Below are positions 50,296 to 59,075 of a stretch of 64,000 nt of DNA, piece after piece. The stretch lies in assembly GCA_964575425.1 (NCBI GenBank), contig CAZNRD010000010.1, positions 1-64,000 on the forward strand, written 5' to 3'. Numbering within the stretch: position 1 is the first letter of the stretch; every line of letters begins with the position of its first letter. Made by a program: the position numbers and the translations under genes. The notes below the pieces were generated by a model. The model worked only from the letters and a program-made list of their open reading frames with translations. It was not told the DNA's origin and made no database searches. This DNA is from DATEAV01 sp964575425. Lineage in GTDB: Bacteria > Chloroflexota > Anaerolineae > Anaerolineales > E44-bin32.

Positions 50296-52044
50296 ATGAC
50301 ACGCAGGTCGGTGTTGACGGCTGCAGCGATCTTCCTGCTGGCCGCCTGCGGCCCCCAGGCTGAGTCGACCCCCACCCTTCCACCGACGCCTGCCCGGCCG
50401 ACGAGCACCCCGCCGCCGACCGCCACCCCCTTCCGCACCGCCACGCCGGCCGAGACGGAGGCGAGCGGCTACCGTGGGTTGCCTCTGCCCGATGAGCGCA
50501 GCGACTACTTCTCGACGTCCGGCTCCTGCGCTCCCTGCCACACGCGCATGACCGATGATGCCGGCCGGGATGTCTCCCTCGACAGCGCGTGGCGTTCCGC
50601 GATGATGGCCAATGCTGCGCGAGATCCCTACTTCCAGGCCTCCGTGCGCAGTGAGGTCGTGCTCAACCCCGAGTCGGAACAGGCCATCGAGGATTTGTGC
50701 GCCGCCTGTCACATGCCGATGGCCCGATTCGCGTTCGCCGCGCGCGGTGAGGCGGCCGCCGTCCTGGATGGGGGCTTGCTCGATCCGAACCACGAATTGC
50801 ACACGCTGGCCATGGATGGCGTTTCGTGCACCTTGTGCCATCAGATCCGTGCTGCGAATCTGGGCCCCTCGAGCTACAGCGGCCGGTTCCAGATCGACAC
50901 CGAGCTCCCGCGCGGTCAGCGGCTGGTTTTCGGGCCTTACCGCATTGAGGAGGAGCTGGCGGCCTTCATGCAAGAGGCGAGTGGTTTCCTCCCCGTCCAG
51001 GCCACGCCGTGGGGACGCGGGCTGCACCTCTCGCAGTCGGAACTGTGCGCCACTTGTCACACGCTCTACACGCCGTATCTCGACGCTGCCGGGCAGGTGG
51101 CGGGCGAGTTCATCCAGCAAGCCACCTATCTCGAGTGGTTCTACAGCAGCTACCGCAGCCGCACGACCTGCCAGGGCTGTCACATGCCGGCGGCTGAGGG
51201 CGCGGTGCGGGTGGCAGTGATGAGCATCAATCCGCGCAGCCCCTTTGCTCAGCATGTCTTCGTGGGAGGCAATGCGTACACGCTGCAGATTCTCGGCGCC
51301 AACGCCGAGGAACTGGAGTTGACCGCTTCAGCGGCCCAGCTTGACACCACCCTTCAGCACACGTTGAACCAACTGCAGAATGGCACAGCCACTCTCGCGC
51401 TGGAGAAGGTTGAGTTGATGGGAGCGTGGCTGTCGTTTGAGGTTGTTGTGCGCAATCAAGCCGGACACAAGTTCCCCAGCGGTTTTCCCTCCCGACGAGC
51501 CTGGCTGCATGTCGTTGTGACCGACGCTGCCGGGCAGGTGGTCTTCGAGTCCGGGGCAGTCAACCCCGATGGATCCATTGTCGGCAACGACGCCGATGAG
51601 GACCCCGCCCGCTTCGAGCCCCACCACCGCACGATCACCAGGCCCACGCAGGTGCAGGTCTACGAGACTGTCTTGCGCGACGCGTCCGGTCGGGTGACAA
51701 CCGACCTGATGAGGGCGGCCGGTTACCTGAAAGACAACCGCCTGCTGCCAGAGGGGTTCGAGAAGGGAGCCCCCTACCCGGATATCGCCGTGCGCGGGGA
51801 GGCGATGGAGGATGAGAACTTCGATGAGGGCGGCGACCGCGTGGGCTACTCGATCAACATCACAGGGAGGCAGCGACCTTTCACGGTCCGGGTTGAACTG
51901 CTGTACCAGTCGATCGGTTACCGTTGGGTCGACAACCTGGCCGGGTTGGAGGGAGTGGAGATCCAGCGTTTCTTGCAGCTGTACGACGCCGTAGCCAACG
52001 CCGGGACGCGGGTGGCGGAGGTCAGCCTGCTGGTGCAGCCGTGA
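50296..52044 (+). CDS. Pentaheme c-type cytochrome lipoprotein
   Basis: Extracytoplasmic lipoprotein of 582 residues. The signal peptide ends in the lipobox LAAC (C18), followed by a Thr/Pro-rich linker to residue 55. Five CxxCH heme-c motifs appear: CAPCH (78), CAACH (135), CTLCH (178), CATCH (251) and CQGCH (292). The C-terminal half (about 330-580) has no heme motif and looks like beta-rich, with GHKFPSGFPSRRAWLHVVV in it. The protein is likely an electron carrier or redox enzyme on the outer membrane face; no known family is assigned. ATG at 50296 is preferred over the longer GTG-type frame. It ends at a strong hairpin. Confidence 0.88.
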   Translation: MTRRSVLTAAAIFLLAACGPQAESTPTLPPTPARPTSTPPPTATPFRTATPAETEASGYRGLPLPDERSDYFSTSGSCAPCHTRMTDDAGRDVSLDSAWRSAMMANAARDPYFQASVRSEVVLNPESEQAIEDLCAACHMPMARFAFAARGEAAAVLDGGLLDPNHELHTLAMDGVSCTLCHQIRAANLGPSSYSGRFQIDTELPRGQRLVFGPYRIEEELAAFMQEASGFLPVQATPWGRGLHLSQSELCATCHTLYTPYLDAAGQVAGEFIQQATYLEWFYSSYRSRTTCQGCHMPAAEGAVRVAVMSINPRSPFAQHVFVGGNAYTLQILGANAEELELTASAAQLDTTLQHTLNQLQNGTATLALEKVELMGAWLSFEVVVRNQAGHKFPSGFPSRRAWLHVVVTDAAGQVVFESGAVNPDGSIVGNDADEDPARFEPHHRTITRPTQVQVYETVLRDASGRVTTDLMRAAGYLKDNRLLPEGFEKGAPYPDIAVRGEAMEDENFDEGGDRVGYSINITGRQRPFTVRVELLYQSIGYRWVDNLAGLEGVEIQRFLQLYDAVANAGTRVAEVSLLVQP

Positions 52045-52073
52045 CCGCGGCGGGGTGAAACCTTGTGCGCGAG

Positions 52074-52103
52074 GAGGCCCGGTGTCACAGGACACCGGGC
52101 CTC
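52074..52103. terminator. Bidirectional terminator between the cytochrome and GGDEF genes
   Basis: A perfect 13-bp stem (GAGGCCCGGTGTC/GACACCGGGCCTC) with an ACAG loop is followed by TGTTGGTT on the plus strand. It lies between two convergent genes and ends 8 bp from the GGDEF stop. Confidence 0.75.
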
Positions 52104-52110
52104 TGTTGGT

Positions 52111-53205
52111 TCATCGGATGGACGGCGAGGACTCACTGCTGGGGGGAGTCGCGGCCGGGACCACTGCGCGGCGGATGTGGTTGCGGCTGGCATAGAGCTG
52201 CGCGTCCGCTGCGGCGAGGAGCTCTTCTGGTGTCTGGTTGGCTGAGCGTTGGGCGGCCACGCCGATGGAGACCGTGCAGGTCGGGCTTCCTGGCGCAGAC
52301 GTGGACAGGCCATCAAGGCGCTCGCGGATGCGGTCGGCGATCTGCTGCGCGCCGCGCAGTCCGCCCGAGGTGAGGATGACGGCAAACTCGTCGCCTCCGA
52401 TTCGTGTGGGGATATCGCGCTCGCGGATGGAGGCACGGATGGCCTGTGCCACGGTGAGCAGTGCCTGGTCGCCGGCGAGGTGGCCGAGGGTATCGTTGAT
52501 CTGTTTCAGATTGTCGACGTCGAGGACGACCAGGGCTGCCGAGCAGTTGGGCGAGGGTGTGCCCAGGAGGTTCGCCAAGGTTTCATCGAATAGGCGTCGG
52601 TTGCCCAGGCCGGTGAGAGGGTCGAGGTGCGACAGTCGCTGAAAGCGGGCTTCCGAGGCCTCCAACCCGACGATACCCCGCCGCAGAGCCTCAACCAACC
52701 AGGCGAGCATGGCTCCCGTTACGAGCAGGAGAAGTAGGGAGGAGGCAAGGACCGGCCACAGGCTGGGCGGGGCGAACTCGGCTCGTGCCGAAATCGCGGT
52801 CAGAAGGAGGGCCGACACGGCGGTGCCGACGATGTCGAACCCGCGCGCCCCGAGGGCAGCGATGAGCAGTGCGCCGACGTAGGAGGCGAAGGTTATGATG
52901 AAGGGCTGGTCCATGGCGTGGACGACGAGGGTGGGGATGAGGATCAGGTCCAATGCCAAGAGGCGCGCTCCCCACGGCCGCTTGCCGAAGCGGGCCAGGG
53001 CGGCGGCTGCCAGGGCCAGTCCTGCCTGGAGGAGCATCAGGCGGAGGCCCAAGGGGTCGACTGACAGGCTCGAGCCGGATGCCAGCAGCCAGGACAGCAC
53101 AACGGCGAGGCTGCTGAGGGCCACCATCAGACCGACCAGCCCCACCACCCGGCTGCGGAGAGGGTCGATGTAGGCAAGCAGGGTGCCTTGGTGAGTCCGC
53201 TCCAA
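52111..53205 (-). CDS. Membrane-bound diguanylate cyclase (GGDEF)
   Basis: Protein of 364 residues with five or six N-terminal membrane segments (about 25-175), a linker helix, and a C-terminal GGDEF domain. The active site RIGGDEFAVIL is intact (about residue 280), preceded by LDPLTGLGNRRLFDE and followed by VSIGVA. It makes c-di-GMP from two GTP. No EAL domain is fused. The membrane part resembles no sensor family I can name. The start is TTG at 53205 with GGAGG 5 bases upstream. It converges on the cytochrome gene and diverges from gntR. Confidence 0.9.
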   Translation of the reverse strand: MERTHQGTLLAYIDPLRSRVVGLVGLMVALSSLAVVLSWLLASGSSLSVDPLGLRLMLLQAGLALAAAALARFGKRPWGARLLALDLILIPTLVVHAMDQPFIITFASYVGALLIAALGARGFDIVGTAVSALLLTAISARAEFAPPSLWPVLASSLLLLLVTGAMLAWLVEALRRGIVGLEASEARFQRLSHLDPLTGLGNRRLFDETLANLLGTPSPNCSAALVVLDVDNLKQINDTLGHLAGDQALLTVAQAIRASIRERDIPTRIGGDEFAVILTSGGLRGAQQIADRIRERLDGLSTSAPGSPTCTVSIGVAAQRSANQTPEELLAAADAQLYASRNHIRRAVVPAATPPSSESSPSIR

Positions 53206-53227
53206 GGGGCCCTCCAGGTGCTACCGG

Positions 53228-53233
53228 ATTCTA
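53228..53233 (-). promoter_or_regulatory. -10-like element for the GGDEF gene
   Basis: TAGAAT on the minus strand, 22 bp before the TTG start; no good -35 is present, so the assignment is tentative. Confidence 0.35.
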
Positions 53234-53361
53234 CATCAGGTGAGGCTGTGGGCGGCAGGGCTGCTGCCGTCTGTGACTCGGACCCAGGAGGGGGAGGCCC
53301 TTCAGTGGACTGCAGCGCGTGCAGAGGCAGCCACAAACGCGCAGAGGTTCCCCAGTTTCTG

Positions 53362-53390
53362 TTGACTTCAAGGCTGCATTCCTATAGAAT
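53362..53390 (+). promoter_or_regulatory. Sigma70-type promoter for the gntR catabolic locus
   Basis: TTGACT (53362-53367), a 17-base spacer and TAGAAT (53385-53390). Transcription would start near 53397, inside the operator-like repeats. Confidence 0.72.
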
Positions 53391-53393
53391 GAC

Positions 53394-53414
53394 TTGTATC
53401 CGAGTTTGTATACA
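53394..53414 (+). promoter_or_regulatory. Operator-like site for a FadR/GntR regulator
   Basis: TTGTATC at 53394 and TTGTATA at 53406 are direct repeats 12 bases apart, and TGTATACA (53407-53414) is a perfect palindrome. GTATAC cores are common in operators of FCD-domain GntR proteins. The site overlaps the expected transcription start, so binding would repress its own promoter. Confidence 0.55.
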
Positions 53415-53513
53415 CTGCACGCTGGCTGCTGGAGCGAAGGCGGATCTGCGGGGAGGAGGGTCGGAAAAGTCTTGTTCCGACGGTTGGCAGCGGACGAGGA
53501 GAAGGACGTTCAC

Positions 53514-54191
53514 GTGGAGGAGCAATCCTCAGATGGTGCCCGGGCGGGGAGAGTTGTGGCTGAGCAGTCCATCGCGCAGCGCCTGCGCCAACTGATCCTG
53601 AGTCGTCAGCTCACGCCGGGCGAACGGCTGGTGCAAAGCGAGTTGGCACAGCGATTTGGGGTGAGTCGCACGCCCATCCGTGAGGCTCTGCGTGAGCTGG
53701 TCTCGGATGGCTTGGTGACAATCCTTCCCCACAAGGGTGCCTCTGTCGCGAAATTCCTGCTCGCCGACGTGGAAGAGATCTACGCCATTCGGATTGCCCT
53801 TGAGGGCTATGCAGCGCATCTGGCTGCGCTGCACATCACCGAGGAAGAGCTGCAGAAGCTTGATCAGCTGCTGTGCGCAATGGACCAGGCGTTTCGAGAG
53901 GCCAACCGCTCGCGGCTCCTACATATCAACCGCGAGTTCGACACGACCATTTATGCCGCTTCCAGGCAAGAGAAGCTCTATGAATTGATCGTTAGACATA
54001 TTGACTTGGCGGACCTCTACCGGCGGTTGTACTTCAGCCTTGACCACCTGGCCGCGGGAACTGTGGATGAGCACCGGGAGATCCTCGAAGCTCTGAAACG
54101 GCGCGATCCCCAGGAGGCCGAACGCCTCTCGAGAATTGCGTTGGAGAGGACCGTTGCTGGGCTGGTCGAGTTTATTGCTTCCGAGCCGTGA
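53514..54191 (+). CDS. GntR family (FadR/FCD) transcriptional regulator
   Basis: Regulator of 225 residues. The N-terminal winged helix-turn-helix has the GntR signature LTPGERLVQSELAQRFGVSRTPIREALRELVSDGLV. The C-terminal FCD effector domain (about 85-215) contains the Asp and His residues usual for ligand or metal binding, as in IRIALEGYAAHL and INREFDTTIY. The GTG at 53514 follows GAGGAG; a longer frame upstream has no family similarity. It likely represses the downstream SDR, ABC importer and hydantoinase genes until a pathway compound is present. Confidence 0.9.
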   Translation: MEEQSSDGARAGRVVAEQSIAQRLRQLILSRQLTPGERLVQSELAQRFGVSRTPIREALRELVSDGLVTILPHKGASVAKFLLADVEEIYAIRIALEGYAAHLAALHITEEELQKLDQLLCAMDQAFREANRSRLLHINREFDTTIYAASRQEKLYELIVRHIDLADLYRRLYFSLDHLAAGTVDEHREILEALKRRDPQEAERLSRIALERTVAGLVEFIASEP

Positions 54192-54244
54192 CCGTCTTCG
54201 ACGAGTAAGGGGAGACCATCAATGATGGAGGCTGGGACGTAACG

Positions 54245-54991
54245 ATGAGCCGACCTCTACGAGGGAGAGTGGCGGTCGTCATCGGCGGAGGACGGGGGAT
54301 CGGGCGAGAGGTCGCCCACAAACTCGCCTCAGCCGGCGCCTGCCTTGTGGTGGCCGCGCGAACGCTGTCAGAACTCCGGATCGTCGTCGGCGAAATCGAA
54401 GCACGAGGAGGACAAGCGACGGCACAGACCGTGGACATCACCAGGGCACAGAGCGTGCAGGCCCTGGCCGAGGTCGTGCGCCAGGCTTATGGACGAATCG
54501 ACGTGCTGGTCAACAGCGCCGGTGCCTCCTTCATTGCGCCTCTCGAAGCCACCGCGGAGGCGGACTGGGATAGGGTGATAGGCATCAACCTCAAAGGCCC
54601 CTACCTCTGCATCCGGGCCATGCTCGACCTGCTGCGGGCTTCCGACGAGGGGTGTGTAGTGAACATCGCCTCCAAAGTGGGGCTGACCGGTCACCGGCAG
54701 GTGACTGCCTACGCCGCGGCTAAGGCCGGCTTAATCGGTTTTAGCCGCGCTCTGGCCCAGGAACTGAGGCCCGAAAGGATCCGGGTGGTGGTGATCTGCC
54801 CGGGACCCGTCGACACACCCATGCGCTGGGCGGCGACCCCCAACCTCGACCGGTCTATGGTGATCCCAAGTGAGGCGGTGGCTGAGACGGTCCTCTTCGC
54901 CGTCACGCTAGGCGGAGCAGTCAACATGACCAGCGAGTTGGTGATTGAGGCCATCAGCTACCAGGAGAGCGCTGTCCAGCTGGAGCGGTGA
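54245..54991 (+). CDS. Short-chain dehydrogenase/reductase
   Basis: SDR enzyme of 248 residues with the full active site. The cofactor fold is VVIGGGRGIGREVA, followed by the NSAG motif. VVNIASKVGLTGHRQVTAYAAAKAGLIGF carries the catalytic Ser, Tyr and Lys. PGPVDTPM is typical of the family. It uses NAD(P)(H) on a hydroxyl or carbonyl group. It follows gntR by 53 bp and precedes the ABC operon. An oxidoreductase step in breakdown of the imported compound is plausible, but the substrate is unknown. Confidence 0.9.
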   Translation: MSRPLRGRVAVVIGGGRGIGREVAHKLASAGACLVVAARTLSELRIVVGEIEARGGQATAQTVDITRAQSVQALAEVVRQAYGRIDVLVNSAGASFIAPLEATAEADWDRVIGINLKGPYLCIRAMLDLLRASDEGCVVNIASKVGLTGHRQVTAYAAAKAGLIGFSRALAQELRPERIRVVVICPGPVDTPMRWAATPNLDRSMVIPSEAVAETVLFAVTLGGAVNMTSELVIEAISYQESAVQLER

Positions 54992-55324
54992 GCGGTTCGA
55001 TGGGCAGCTTCCCCGCTGAGGCTGCCCGGAAAGGAGGTGATGCCTCTCGCTGTAGACCCCACTCGTTGCCGTTCGTGGTTCCGGGTTGCCCACGGGCGAC
55101 ATCGGAGCCCAAACACCGGCAGGTTGCGGAAGGACGCATCTGGCAGACATCAAGGCTCGGTTCGTTCATCGCCTTGGGAGGAGCAAGCGTTGCCGCGTGG
55201 GATTGAAGGCGATAGCGCATGCTCTTCGGCAGCCCTTCCACCCGGTGAGAGATGTGGCTTGGTGTCTTTCTGCAGCCCGCCATACCTCAGCAATTGAGGT
55301 CTGCATTTTGTGAGGAGGAGCAAG
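54992..55324. other. Intergenic region before the ABC importer operon
   Basis: About 330 bp with no supported gene; short frames have no family similarity. A six-base-pair hairpin (ACCTCA/TGAGGT, 55284-55300) lies just before the ribosome-binding site. I do not see a convincing promoter; a weak TTGGTG-17-ATACCT pair around 55260-55290 is possible. Confidence 0.4.
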
Positions 55325-56971
55325 ATGAAGAAGCTCGTGCTGTTCCTGGGATTGGCGCTGCTGCTGAACGCTGCCTGCGCCAGAGCCCCCTCGCCGGCCA
55401 CGCCTGCTCCACCCGAGCAGCCAACTGCCGCTCCCGCTGAGCTACCGCCGGAAGCGCCCCGTCTCCTGAGGATCACCTTCTCCTGGCCTTTGTACATCGA
55501 CCCGGCCGTTGGCAGCGACTACGTCGGCTCCACCGCTCTGGCCAACCTGTACGACAGCCTCGTCTTCCCGAACCGAGAGGGTGGAATGGATCCTTGGCTG
55601 GCCGAGTCGTATGACGTTTCGGACGACGGACTGACCTACACCTTCCACCTACGGCGGGGGGTCAAGTTCCACGACGGCAGCGAACTGCTTGCCAGCGACG
55701 TGGTCTACAGCTTCAACCGCCTCCAGGCCATCGGTGAGGGTTACGCCTATCTCATCAGCGGTGTCAAGGCGGTCAGCGCGCCGGACGACTACACCGTTGT
55801 CTTCGAGCTGGAGAGGGCCAGCGGTCTCTTCGTGCCCAGCCTTGTCCGGCTGTATATCCTCAATGAGGACTTGGTGCGGGCCAACACCAACCCCGAAGGG
55901 CCGTACGGCGCGGAAGGCGACTATGGCAAGGGATGGCTGCTGACGCACGACGCCGGCTCCGGGCCGTACACGGTGATCGAGTTTCCGCTTGAGGAGTACG
56001 CGCTCTTCGAGAAGTTCGAAGACTGGTGGAACGCCGACCTCTTCCTGCCAAACGCCCCCGATCTGGTCAAGTTCATCGGCACCACGGAGGCGGCCACTGT
56101 TCGCACTCTGATGAGCACCGGCGAGCTCGAGATCTCCGATCAGTGGCAGTCGGTGGAGGCCTTCCGGGCGTTGGACGCGCTCGAGGGCGTCGATATCAAA
56201 GTCTTCCCAACGATGTCGTCGTTCTACTACATGGTCAACAACCGCATCCCACCCACCGACGACGTGCATTGCCGCCGGGCGATGTCTTGGGCTTTTGACT
56301 ACCAGGCGGCGGTGGCCCTCGAGTGGGAGGGCACACAGCAGATGGTCGGGCCTGTACCGGCCACGCTGGGCGGCCACGACCCGAATGTCTTCACCTTCCA
56401 CCGCGACCTGGACAAGGCCCGCCAAGAGCTGGCGCAATGCAGATACAAGGACGAGCTGCAGAACTACCCCGTGAAGGTCCACTGGGTCTCCGAGGTGCCG
56501 GCCGAGGAGAAGTTCGCCCTGCTCTTCCAGGCCAACATGGCCGAGATCGGCATACCGGTGGAGGTCATGTCCGTGCCCTGGTTGACGATGGTCGAGAATA
56601 CAGCCTCGCTCGAAACCAGCCCGCACATCGCCACCATCTACGTCTCGTCGGCTCTGCCCGAGGCGGGGCTGATGCTGAAGGACCGCTACCATTCGAGCAC
56701 TGCCCCCACTTGGCAGCAGAACGAGTGGCTGCTCGATCCCGACCTTGATGCCGCGATCGAAGACGCGCTGGCAACGGTAGATCCGGAGGAGCGCTTCTCC
56801 AAGTACCGCATCTTGCAGGCCAGGATCATGGAGCTGGCGCCCTCCCTGTTCCTCTACGATCAGCTCGAGCAGCATGCCGTGGTCGACTACGTGGACTGGA
56901 AGCCTGAGGAGAACAGCGCGGTCATGGGCTACCAGTTCTTCTTGCCCTTGATCGGAGTGAACCCCAAGTAG
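55325..56971 (+). CDS. Peptide/nickel-type ABC transporter substrate-binding lipoprotein
   Basis: Solute-binding protein of family 5, 548 residues. The signal peptide ends in the lipobox NAAC (C18), followed by an Ala/Pro-rich linker. Family features include the LYDSLVFPNREGGMDPWLAESYDVSDDGLTYTFHLRRGVKFHDGS block and VYSFNRLQAI. Family 5 proteins bind oligopeptides, nickel or other compounds, so the ligand cannot be deduced. Given the downstream hydantoinases, a cyclic amide or related metabolite is a candidate. The ATG at 55325 follows GAGGAGGAG. It is the first gene of the ABC operon. Confidence 0.92.
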   Translation: MKKLVLFLGLALLLNAACARAPSPATPAPPEQPTAAPAELPPEAPRLLRITFSWPLYIDPAVGSDYVGSTALANLYDSLVFPNREGGMDPWLAESYDVSDDGLTYTFHLRRGVKFHDGSELLASDVVYSFNRLQAIGEGYAYLISGVKAVSAPDDYTVVFELERASGLFVPSLVRLYILNEDLVRANTNPEGPYGAEGDYGKGWLLTHDAGSGPYTVIEFPLEEYALFEKFEDWWNADLFLPNAPDLVKFIGTTEAATVRTLMSTGELEISDQWQSVEAFRALDALEGVDIKVFPTMSSFYYMVNNRIPPTDDVHCRRAMSWAFDYQAAVALEWEGTQQMVGPVPATLGGHDPNVFTFHRDLDKARQELAQCRYKDELQNYPVKVHWVSEVPAEEKFALLFQANMAEIGIPVEVMSVPWLTMVENTASLETSPHIATIYVSSALPEAGLMLKDRYHSSTAPTWQQNEWLLDPDLDAAIEDALATVDPEERFSKYRILQARIMELAPSLFLYDQLEQHAVVDYVDWKPEENSAVMGYQFFLPLIGVNPK

Positions 56972-57024
56972 GGGGTAAGCCCCTAGAGGCGGTCGCCTGC
57001 GCGACGCAGCTGGGAAAACGTAGC

Positions 57025-57055
57025 GGGAGCCCTCCAAGCTCTCCGGAGGGCTCCC
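57025..57055 (+). other. Intergenic hairpin between the binding-protein and permease genes
   Basis: A perfect 11-bp stem (GGGAGCCCTCC/GGAGGGCTCCC) with a nine-base loop lies 54 bp after the binding-protein stop. There is no T-run. Such stems often protect the upstream message so that the binding protein is made in excess over the permeases. Confidence 0.6.
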
Positions 57056-57106
57056 CTCGCCCGGCTGAAGCGGAGAGACCGCTCTCGGCATGAGGACTTG
57101 TTGGTG

Positions 57107-58135
57107 ATGAGATTGCTTGCCTTCCTTGTCCGACGGCTTTCTCAATCGGTTTTCGTGCTGCTGGGCTTATCGATCTTGATCTTCATCATCGCCCGCATTC
57201 TCCCCGGAGATCCGGCTCGCACCGCGCTAGGCGCGCGCGCGCCCCAATGGGTTGTGGACAGACTGCGTCAGGAGATGCACCTCGACAAACCCCTTCCGGT
57301 GCAGTATGGCTATTGGCTGCGCAGCGCGCTGCAGGGCGACCTCGGCATCTCGCTCGTGACACGCCGCGACGTGGTCCAAGACATCCGTGAATCCTTCCCG
57401 GCCTCCTTTGAACTGGTGTTGTTCTCAGGGGTTATTGCCGGGCTGGCGGGCGTGGGCCTGGGGACTCTGTCCGCTCGCCACAAGGACACCTGGGTCGACA
57501 ACGTCGTGCGTCTCATCTCCTACGCCGGTGTGGTGACCCCTGCCTTTGTGTTCGCTATCATGTTCTTGCTCATTTTCGGGCTGGCGCTCGGCTGGCTGCC
57601 GGCAATTGGCCGCTTGTCCCATGGCATCCCTGCGCCGCCGACGGTCACCGGCTTACTGACGATAGATTCCTTGCTCGCCGGGCAACTGGCGACGTTCTGG
57701 GACGCGCTGAAGCACTTGTTGATGCCAGCCTTGGCGCTGGCCATGGGCGCTCTGTCGCAGGAGGCCCGGATCACACGGGCCACGATGGCCGACAACCTCT
57801 CCAAGGACTACATCGCCGCAGCGAGGGCTTTGGGCATCCCGGAGAGGATCGTGATGGGGCGCTTTCTGCTCAAACCCTCGCTCATCCCCACCGTCTCCAT
57901 CTTCGGCCTCGACTTCGCTGCCGGCTTCAGCAACGCTTTCTTGGTCGAGCTCATCTTCAACTGGCCGGGGCTTTCGCGTTATGGCATGAACGCCATGCTG
58001 CGCAAGGACTTGATGGCCATTTCGGCCGTCATCCTGGTCCTGGGCGTGGTCTTCATCACGGTCAATATCCTTGTCGACCTTGTCGTCGGTATGCTCGACC
58101 CCAGGATCCGATTGCGCGCGGCGAGGAGCGAATAG
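57107..58135 (+). CDS. Peptide-type ABC transporter permease (DppB-like)
   Basis: Inner-membrane permease of 342 residues with six membrane segments and the binding-protein-dependent transport signature. The EAA-type loop appears as AARALGIPERIVMGRFLLKPSLIP near residue 235. The start FLVRRLSQSVFVLLGLSILIFIIARILPGDPA matches DppB/OppB. ATG at 57107 is likely, with GTG at 57104 and TTG at 57098 as weaker alternatives. It pairs with the permease at 58140. Confidence 0.93.
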   Translation: MRLLAFLVRRLSQSVFVLLGLSILIFIIARILPGDPARTALGARAPQWVVDRLRQEMHLDKPLPVQYGYWLRSALQGDLGISLVTRRDVVQDIRESFPASFELVLFSGVIAGLAGVGLGTLSARHKDTWVDNVVRLISYAGVVTPAFVFAIMFLLIFGLALGWLPAIGRLSHGIPAPPTVTGLLTIDSLLAGQLATFWDALKHLLMPALALAMGALSQEARITRATMADNLSKDYIAAARALGIPERIVMGRFLLKPSLIPTVSIFGLDFAAGFSNAFLVELIFNWPGLSRYGMNAMLRKDLMAISAVILVLGVVFITVNILVDLVVGMLDPRIRLRAARSE

Positions 58136-58139
58136 CCGC

Positions 58140-59075
58140 ATGACCCGGCAGGCCCAGACCACCGTTGACGAACTTGTGCCCACGATCACGCAGCAGTATC
58201 TGCGGGCGCTGCAGCGCAAGGACCGGAGAGAGAACCTGGGGCGGGCCTGGCACAAGTTCTCCCGCAATCCTTTGTCGATCATTGGCGGGGCGACGGTGCT
58301 GACAGTCATCGTGCTGGCGGTCTTCGCCCCCTGGGTTGCTCCCTATCCGAAGCACGCCGAACCCTTCACGGATTTCGCCAACGCCCACCGCCCACCCAGC
58401 CTGGAGCATCCCTTCGGGACCGACGAGATCGGGCGAGATATCCTGAGCCGCGTGATCTTTGGCTTCCGCCTCTCGGTGGGGATGGGCGTGGTTGTATTGG
58501 CGTTGGTTGTGCCGGTTGGTGTTCTGCTGGGATTGGTGGCCGGCTACTTCCAGGGCACATGGATTGACACCCTCATCATGCGCCTGACCGACATCTTCCT
58601 AGCGGTTCCACCGCTGATCCTCGCCCTGGCCATTGCCTCCGTGTTGGAACCCAACCTCACCAACGCTATGATCGCCGTCTCGCTCATGTGGTGGCCCTGG
58701 TACACCCGCTTGGTGTACGGGCTGGCAAGCGCCCTGCGCAACGAGTTCTTCGTCAGCTCGGCGGAGACCATGGGTGCCAGCACGTCCCACATCCTCCTGC
58801 GCGAACTGCTTCCCAACATGATCTCGCCCATCTTCACGAAGATGAGCCTGGACATGGGCTGGGTCATCATCATTGGCTCCATGCTGAGTTACGTCGGGCT
58901 GGGGGTGCAGGAGCCAACGCCGGCCCTGGGCACCATGGTGGCCAAGGGAGCGAGATTCCTGCCGGACCAGTGGTGGATCTCTGTCTTCCCAGCACTGGCC
59001 ATCGTGGCTGTGGTTCTGGGCTTCAACCTGCTGGGCGACGGTCTGCGCGACCTCTTCGCCGCGGAGGAGGTATGA
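58140..59075 (+). CDS. Peptide-type ABC transporter permease (DppC-like)
   Basis: Inner-membrane permease of 311 residues. The cytosolic N-terminus is followed by the DppC hallmark HPFGTDEIGRDILSRVIFG (about residues 88-106) and by membrane helices with the SAETMGASTSHILLRELLPN EAA loop. With the DppB-like protein it forms the channel. The ATG at 58140 starts after GAGGAGCG. The stop overlaps the next ATPase start by ATGA. Confidence 0.93.
   Translation: MTRQAQTTVDELVPTITQQYLRALQRKDRRENLGRAWHKFSRNPLSIIGGATVLTVIVLAVFAPWVAPYPKHAEPFTDFANAHRPPSLEHPFGTDEIGRDILSRVIFGFRLSVGMGVVVLALVVPVGVLLGLVAGYFQGTWIDTLIMRLTDIFLAVPPLILALAIASVLEPNLTNAMIAVSLMWWPWYTRLVYGLASALRNEFFVSSAETMGASTSHILLRELLPNMISPIFTKMSLDMGWVIIIGSMLSYVGLGVQEPTPALGTMVAKGARFLPDQWWISVFPALAIVAVVLGFNLLGDGLRDLFAAEEV

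Noticed and set aside
55649..57145. Minus-strand frame (498 codons) opposite the substrate-binding protein
   Set aside because: Antisense to a clear family-5 solute-binding lipoprotein.
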